Assembly (NCBI RefSeq): GCF_963678635.1
Contig: NC_087062.1
Location: forward strand, 65,906,647 to 65,970,646
Length of the DNA: 64,000 bases
Reading direction: 5' to 3'
DNA from: Symsagittifera roscoffensis
Lineage: Eukaryota; Xenacoelomorpha; Acoela; Convolutidae
Numbering within the stretch: position 1 is the stretch's first letter; every line of letters begins with the position of its first letter. Shown piece after piece: positions 58,814 through 64,000 of this stretch. The position numbers and the translations under genes were made by a program. Below the pieces are notes generated by a model. It did no database searches. It saw only the letters and a program-made list of their open reading frames with translations, and was not told the DNA's origin.

Positions 58814-60111
58814 CTATTCTTCACACTCCCCGGACAATTTCTCTTCTCCGGTTTCTTCTTCTTCCGTGGACGTGGACCACTCCCCGGACTCTTGACCTAG
58901 TCCCAGGTGTTCAGTTTCTTCCTTAAACGCCACTTTCTTCTTCCTAACCTGAGTCCGCTCAAGTATGTTATCAGGGATTTTGTCAACCAGTGACCGCACG
59001 ACTTCTTTACCATCAGTACCGCATGCTCTTGGAGAGTCTGCAATGCCAACTGTCTCACTCCTTCGCAGTATCGTGACTTCCGGTTCCTCCCTACTTTTTC
59101 CTACTTTTTCACGGGTTTATCATCTGCCAATTTCTCAAGTAATCTCCACAAGTCTTCATCTACCTGAGTATCTCCCGTCTCCACCTGGTTGAGGTCATAA
59201 CCTTTTGCCTTGAGCGTCTCTCTCACGATTTTTGACTTGAGCATTATCTCTATCGGTGTCCCTCGTTTCTTCTTCAAGATTGTTTTCTTTTGGGGCTCTT
59301 CTGGTAATTCGGGATGATCCTCTTTCGGTTTGCCTGACTTGTCTAGCCATCTCGTGAGTGGGAGACTGTCATACGTTTCTTTGTCCATGAAGGAGAAGCC
59401 ATCTTTAATCTCAGGCCTGTCTGCCTCCCTCTGTTCCTGCCTCTCGTAGAACTCCGTCTTCTTACTCAAGCTATCGGCATTCTGATGTTTGTCCCTAGTT
59501 CTATACTCAATTATCATGTTGTACCCATCCAGGCGATCTATCCATCTCCCAATGTAGCTCTGGTCCATCGAGTACGTCTTCAGCCAGCTGAGTGCACTGT
59601 TGTCTACCCGCAGCTTAAACGGTTCACTGCCTAAGTATGCTCTGTATTTCTCGACAAAAGTAACTACCGCAAAAATCTCTAATTTCGGCGCCCCGTACTT
59701 CATTTCTGTGTCACTCAAGACTTTGCTCCCGTATGCTATTGGTCTTAAGACTGTCTTCCCGTTCCATTCTTCTTCTTGATGGAGAATTCCAGAAATCGCG
59801 ACTACCGACGCGTCCGTATCCAACACGTACATCCCTTTTTCCGTTGGCATCCCCAACACCGGTGCCTCGCACAACTCTTTCTTTATTCTCTGGAATGATT
59901 CTTCTGCTGCGTTGTTCCATGTGAACTTCTTGCCTTTGTGTCTCATTAACTGTTGCATCGGGTATACCTTGTCCGCATAGCCCTTGATGAATTCCCTGTA
60001 GTAGTTCGCAAAACCCAGGAAGCTCATCAACTGATGTTCCGTTTTTGGCGATTTCCAAGTTAGAACTGCTTCCACTGCATCTGGATCCGGTCTGATGCCG
60101 TGCCTGTCCAC
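58814..60111 (-). pseudogene. Ty3-like RT thumb, RNase H and acidic linker
   Basis: Minus frame 60111-59101 continues directly from the RT after TAG at 60112-60114. It has SFLGFANYYREFIKGYADKV (RT connection), VLDTDASVVAISG (RNase H first Asp), KLEIFAVV, a later LRVDNSALSWL and the DKHQNADSLS end. It is stopped by a 10-bp tandem duplication (CTACTTTTTC twice, 59091-59110) that also shifts frame. The good frame resumes at about 59090 through 58999-58814 with a very acidic stretch, then TAG at 58814-58816 and the integrase frame. Confidence 0.85.
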
Positions 60112-61684
60112 CTATCTGCCCAAGTATTTTATCGAATCCTTGAGTATCTCATACTTTGTTGGTTTACACTTTAGCCCCAACATCTTCATACATGCAAACA
60201 CCTCGTCCAGTCGCTCGATATGGTCTTCTAGTGTGGGCGTCGCTATTACCACGTCATCCACATAGCACATTATCAGATTGCCGTACTTCTTTGTCCCACC
60301 TATCAGCGCATGTGCCATCAACCGTTGAAACGTGGCTGTGGCATTGCAAAGACCAAACGGCATCCGTTTCCATTGAAACAGCCCCAACTCGCAAGCAAAC
60401 CCTGTTTTGTCCGTCTTGCTTCCTCAGCGGGACCTGCCAGAACGCCGAACCTAACTTTGAGAGGCTCTCGTCAATCCTAGGTATGGGATAGGCATCCTTC
60501 ACCGTGACGGAGTTCAGATACCGAAAGTCATAGCAAAACCTCATTTGGTCGCCTTTCTTTTTAGCCATCACTACTCCACACGCCCACGGTGACTTGGATG
60601 GTTTTATCATGTCATACTCTAGTAATGTCTCTATTTCTTTCCTACATGCCTCTGATTTGTGGGGGGTCATGCGCCTCGCCCCCTCCCTGTGTGGTACCGC
60701 ATTCTCTTCAAGTTCTATTTCATGCTCAACAAAATTACAACACCCGATGTCTGCCTTATGTCTCGAAAAAACTTCCTCGTTTCGCTCTAGTACGTCCTTG
60801 ATGGCTTCGAGCTGTTTGTCCGTCAACTTGCCCCTTAAGTGTTCGATCTCCGGCAGGACCGGTTTATCACTTTGCATTTCATCTGGTGTGGGCCGTTCCG
60901 GAAAGTTCGAACAGCTCGATAGCCCATCGTCCGTCTCTGACTTAAGTGATTTCACAAGACCTGCTGAACCTTTTACTTTCTTCAATCGTCTCAAGATACA
61001 AATTTTGTCCCTATGACTGGGATAATCAACAACTTCATTTTGTTTTGAATTTTCAGTCATTTCACATCGAGTTTTAACAGGTAAAGCATATCCCAGCTTC
61101 CTCCCCCTCTGTATCGTATTCAACAAGACACTGACGCAGAGACCACTCTTGGTTATTGAGAAGGATCTTCCTAAAACAGCAGCATTTTGACTATTAGGAT
61201 TCGGGACTATGCATACTTGCTTGTTGTCACTTAGTTCATTGTAATTTTTCATTCGCAAGCTTACGATTGCCGCTTCGTTTGCCTTTAGCCTCACCCTCCT
61301 ACTCAAGAATACCGGTGCTTTATTTTCATTCGCTATTATTAAATTTACCGGTTTAATTGCGTACCTCCTATCCGGGTTTCTTATCCTGAACATCGCATTG
61401 TTTAAATCAATTGTTACGTCGAAGTTCCTGATGAAGTCCCTGCCTAAAATGATTTGGTCAGACTCATCTAGGTTTTCTACTACAAGAAAACTCATCCACA
61501 GATTGCGTTCCCCCAGATTTAGGGCTATTATTGGTGTTCTGCCTAGCACCCGCAGCGCCCCTTTGTTAGCAGCTGACAACCGTATTCTCGAGTCTATCAA
61601 GTCATCTTTGTTGAAGCCCTTTCGCTCCCAAGTTTCGATTGGTTTTACACTCAAGACCGCACCAGTATCGAGTAACCCACGCAA
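60112..61684 (-). pseudogene. Ty3-like protease and reverse transcriptase, RT core damaged
   Basis: Minus frame 61684-60254 starts at the protease active site LLDTGA (residues 4-9), with ILGRDFIRNFDV as its second conserved part, then a basic linker, then RT with RMTPHKSEACRKEI, SPWACGVVMAKKKG and RFCYDFRYLN. RT motif A is missing: SKLG runs directly into SAFWQVPL, so the first catalytic Asp and about a dozen residues are deleted. A frame change near 60400 moves to 60387-60112, with LFQWKRMPFGLCNATATFQ and the catalytic MCYVDDVV. TAG ends it at 60112. Confidence 0.88.
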
Positions 61685-62042
61685 GTGAGTCTTCTATCTT
61701 GCCACTTATGTCCAGCACATGTGCTGATACATCTGCCTCTGTCCCAATGTGCATTGCATCTTCCTCCAGCATGGCACATTGTCCAATCGATCTCACCTTT
61801 AATTCTTCTCTTCCCACGTAGATCTGTCCCACTAGATCTTCATCACATGTTATCATTGTTTTCGTGTAGATGTTTAACCCATCTATATTCAACATCACCT
61901 CATGTGGACCATAAGCTTCTGTATATCTGTTGTCCACACGGATCGACTTGCTGCCACCTCTCGTGAGTAGCGCCCTCAAGGCTCTAGATGTCATCTGTGG
62001 ACTTATCGCACTCAAGTAGTCTGCGTATACGTCAATGTGCAT
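61602..62042 (-). pseudogene. Ty3-like segment between Gag and protease
   Basis: A 146-codon minus frame (VYADYLSAISPQMTSRAL, then SIRVDNRYTEAYGPHEVMLN, then AHVLDISGK) joined on both sides by frame changes near 62070 and 61690. It corresponds to the pre-protease region and runs into LLDTGA in the neighbouring frame. It probably forms part of the protease fold; not otherwise recognised. Confidence 0.6.
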
Positions 62043-62065
62043 TACTGTCTGGTCGCTGGGTTCGC

Positions 62066-63157
62066 TTAAGTTCTGGTCACTTCATGTCCACCTACAGTGA
62101 TTATCGACATTATCCTGGCTCCGATTTTCGTTATGCCAAATGGCTTTCCTGTCACCATTTTCAGAGTATTGCAATTTCCACTTTTTGTCGACCCTGCTAC
62201 AGCTTCTGGCACTGGCACCGAGCAACTTAGCGTCTGATTCAATCTCTGTCTGTCGATTTCTTGATTCAACCTTTGCTCTATTTTCTTCGTTGCTAGGTCC
62301 TGTTTCACCTTGTTGATCGCCTCTGACGCCGCTTTCTCATAATTTATTTCTAGGGCGTTCTTGGCCGTGGCCTCTATCGCATTGTTAGCCTGCGTTACCG
62401 CCTTCACTGTCTCCGTTGGCAGTTCCTTACTCGGTGCTTCTAAGTTTTTTGCTTCAAACTCGGTTTGTCTGTTTCGCTGATTCTGCACCGCCGCTAATGC
62501 CAATTTATGTTTGGGGTGACTCTGGTTCTTGACCGCCTCCCAAAACAAATGACAATCCATCCTAAAGTGCCCCTCCTGATTGCAGAAGAAGCATCTTGCA
62601 CCTATCCTAATGATTAAGCCACAATAGTACTCGTGTTCTTCCATCTGGCTCATGTCCTCCTCATGTGGTGCGTACCCCAGACTCTTCATGCCCTGCTTGT
62701 ATGTCGTGCAATCTGCCACGTGATGATCAGCTGACCCGCAGTTCGCGCACGATCTACGTTTGTCCATGTCATCTCTAGGCTTGTACCATGACGACCTTTG
62801 TGGTTGGCTCCCCCCTTGCATATTCCTGTTATCTGAATATGAGTAATTCTTGGGCTTCATTAGCATGTACTCTCTCGACTTCTGTCTCATCTCTTCTGGA
62901 GTCGGTGCACTGTCTTTCGACAAAGTATAGTATTGTGCTAAAATTTTTCTCAAGTCATCACTCTTTACCCCATCAATGAACTTTGAGGCGATGCTAAAGT
63001 CTCTTCTATTAGTGGAGTCTTCCGGGTCACTTCTTCGTCTCAAGCTCTCAAGATCATCTAGGAACCTGTCTATCGATTCATCGTCCCTTTGCCTTCTCTT
63101 TTCAAATCGCATCATCGCTTGATGACCCTTCATGCCTGACCCGAATCGATTCAACAT
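62066..63157 (-). pseudogene. Ty3-like Gag, C-terminal half with two CCHC zinc knuckles
   Basis: A 363-codon minus frame. It starts in the capsid-like region (FGSGMKGHQAMMRFEKRRQR), then a second helical part (ASKFIDGVKSDDLRKILAQY). Two CX2CX4HX4C knuckles follow: CANCGSADHHVADC and CFFCNQEGHFRMDC, about 60 residues apart. A long charged helical region with Lys/Glu comes next. Zinc knuckles bind the element RNA for packaging. The frame is lost at both ends (63157 and about 62070). Confidence 0.88.
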
Positions 63158-64000
63158 TATCTCGTGATTTTATCCGCAGTGTCGCGTTCCTCTTCTTTCT
63201 TCGCAACCACGCATTTCAATGCCGTGCCTTCCAAGTTGCTGAGTATCGCTGTGCATGCTTGCCTCTCAGCGTTCAAGTTGTCTTGTTCCAAGTGCAACCT
63301 CATGACTTCTACCCAAGTGTCAATGCATCCATCTGAACCATCTTTGAATTCTTTCGGTTTTTTGAAAGTTTTTCTGGATTTGTTGCTTCCTCTGTCACTC
63401 GAGTCGGTGTTCCTCGTGGCGAAGGCTTCTAGTGTCCTGTTCATCATTTCCGAGGTGCTTGCCCACGTCATGACATCCGGTCCCACGTTGTTGTGAGTCG
63501 TGGAGTCCCCTGGGCCACTCGTTGTGTTTGCTGTTCCACTTTTCATAATCGCTTTGCCCCCCCCCCCCCGGTGCTGTACTCGCGGCATCCCGGGGTAATG
63601 GTAACGGTGTTGACTGCCGCTTGTTCCGTTGTGGTTCCACGAAGTCAACTCTATTGCCTTGCGTTCGCTCCGCTGCCGGATTATCCTGTGACGTAGAGTT
63701 CCTCAAGATGGCGTCTAGTTTTGCCGGTATTGCACATGAACTCTCAGCCTGGTCCCTTTTCATTGTGTCTATTCTCGTTTCCAAGTTCCCCAACTGGCTA
63801 TTCACTGCGTCATATCGTTGCTTCATTTCTTGCATGTCTTTTTTGATGTTCTTGTCTCGCTCTCCATCAGTGGTATCTACCTTGTCCGACATCTGCTGAA
63901 GCTTTTCCTCTGTCGCTTTCGCTCGATTGAAATAGCTGTCCAGGTACTCATGTTTGTTGTATCTTAATTCTTTCTTTATCACATCTCTATCCTCCTCGCT
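63157..64000 (-). pseudogene. Ty3-like Gag, N-terminal half, runs off the window
   Basis: The minus frame is open to the right edge through 63982-63395. It has a coiled-coil start (ATEEKLQQMSDKVDTTDGER, NSQLGNLETRIDTMKRDQ), then a Pro/Gln-rich linker, and a change of frame at a 13-base C run (63557-63569). The second frame, 63648-63157, has KEFKDGSDGCIDTWVEVMRL and NLEGTALKCVV, the retrotransposon Gag capsid signature. The true start lies outside the window. Confidence 0.85.

Larger units (their letters stand above)
46500..64000 (-). mobile_element. Giant decayed Ty3/gypsy-type LTR retrotransposon, right-truncated
   Basis: At least 17.5 kb in minus orientation, running off the right edge inside Gag. 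The order is Gag, protease, RT, RNase H, integrase (Ty3/gypsy order), macro-like domain, a 0.5-kb spacer, then a second coding region of about 8.9 kb with SGNH-type and unknown parts, ending at a polypurine tract near 46501. GC content is clearly higher than the host flanks. At least fifteen stops and frame changes are visible. The 5' LTR is outside the window, and I cannot define the 3' LTR. Typical Ty3/gypsy elements are 5-10 kb, so this is a large, cargo-bearing lineage. Confidence 0.88.

Overview
This is an AT-rich window from an animal (invertebrate metazoan) nuclear genome. Host genes are split by long, repeat-filled introns with GT-AG splice sites and pyrimidine-rich acceptors. They use the standard code (stops TGA, TGA and TAA), and all three recognisable host genes lie on the minus strand. 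I cannot name the phylum from sequence alone.

Layout from left to right. (1) 901-14268, minus: a complete four-exon gene for V-type ATPase subunit E (226 aa). Its second intron holds a full-length BEL/Pao LTR retrotransposon (3058-10271, plus strand, antisense to the gene) with 182-bp LTRs, a 5-bp target duplication and a broken coding region. Its first intron holds a roughly 165-bp tandem satellite and a tRNA-derived SINE. (2) 14.3-21.9 kb: repeat-rich spacer with a fold-back element of Tc1/mariner type and a small Cys-rich candidate exon on the plus strand. (3) 21980-22809, minus: a two-exon gene for an unrecognised 170-aa single-membrane-span protein. (4) 22.9-28.0 kb: spacer with a second fold-back element. 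(5) 28042-44891, minus: an eight-exon TMEM39-family membrane protein gene. Its 12-kb first intron holds three nearly identical 2.1-2.8-kb tandem units built from LINE endonuclease remnants and SINE-like cores, plus a second copy of the 165-bp satellite.

(6) About 46.5-64.0 kb, minus, running off the right edge: a very large decayed Ty3/gypsy-type LTR retrotransposon. It has Gag (coiled coil, two CCHC knuckles), protease, RT, RNase H and integrase, followed by extra cargo: a macro-domain-like C-terminus on Pol, then a second coding region of about 8.9 kb. That region begins with a coiled coil and a GDSL/SGNH-hydrolase domain. It continues into what looks like a second, altered SGNH-like domain (GSD and GMND in place of GDS and GTND), and ends in more than 1,000 codons I do not recognise. 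The element carries many stops, frameshifts and an RT deletion, so this copy is dead. The hexamer CTTGAG/CTCAAG is about eight-fold over-represented across it (about 67 hits by hand count) and near expectation elsewhere.

The cargo-bearing Ty3-like element is the main novelty: an RNA-based mobile element that appears to have carried an ADP-ribose-type module and two hydrolase-type modules, with an element-wide repeated hexamer of unknown purpose.
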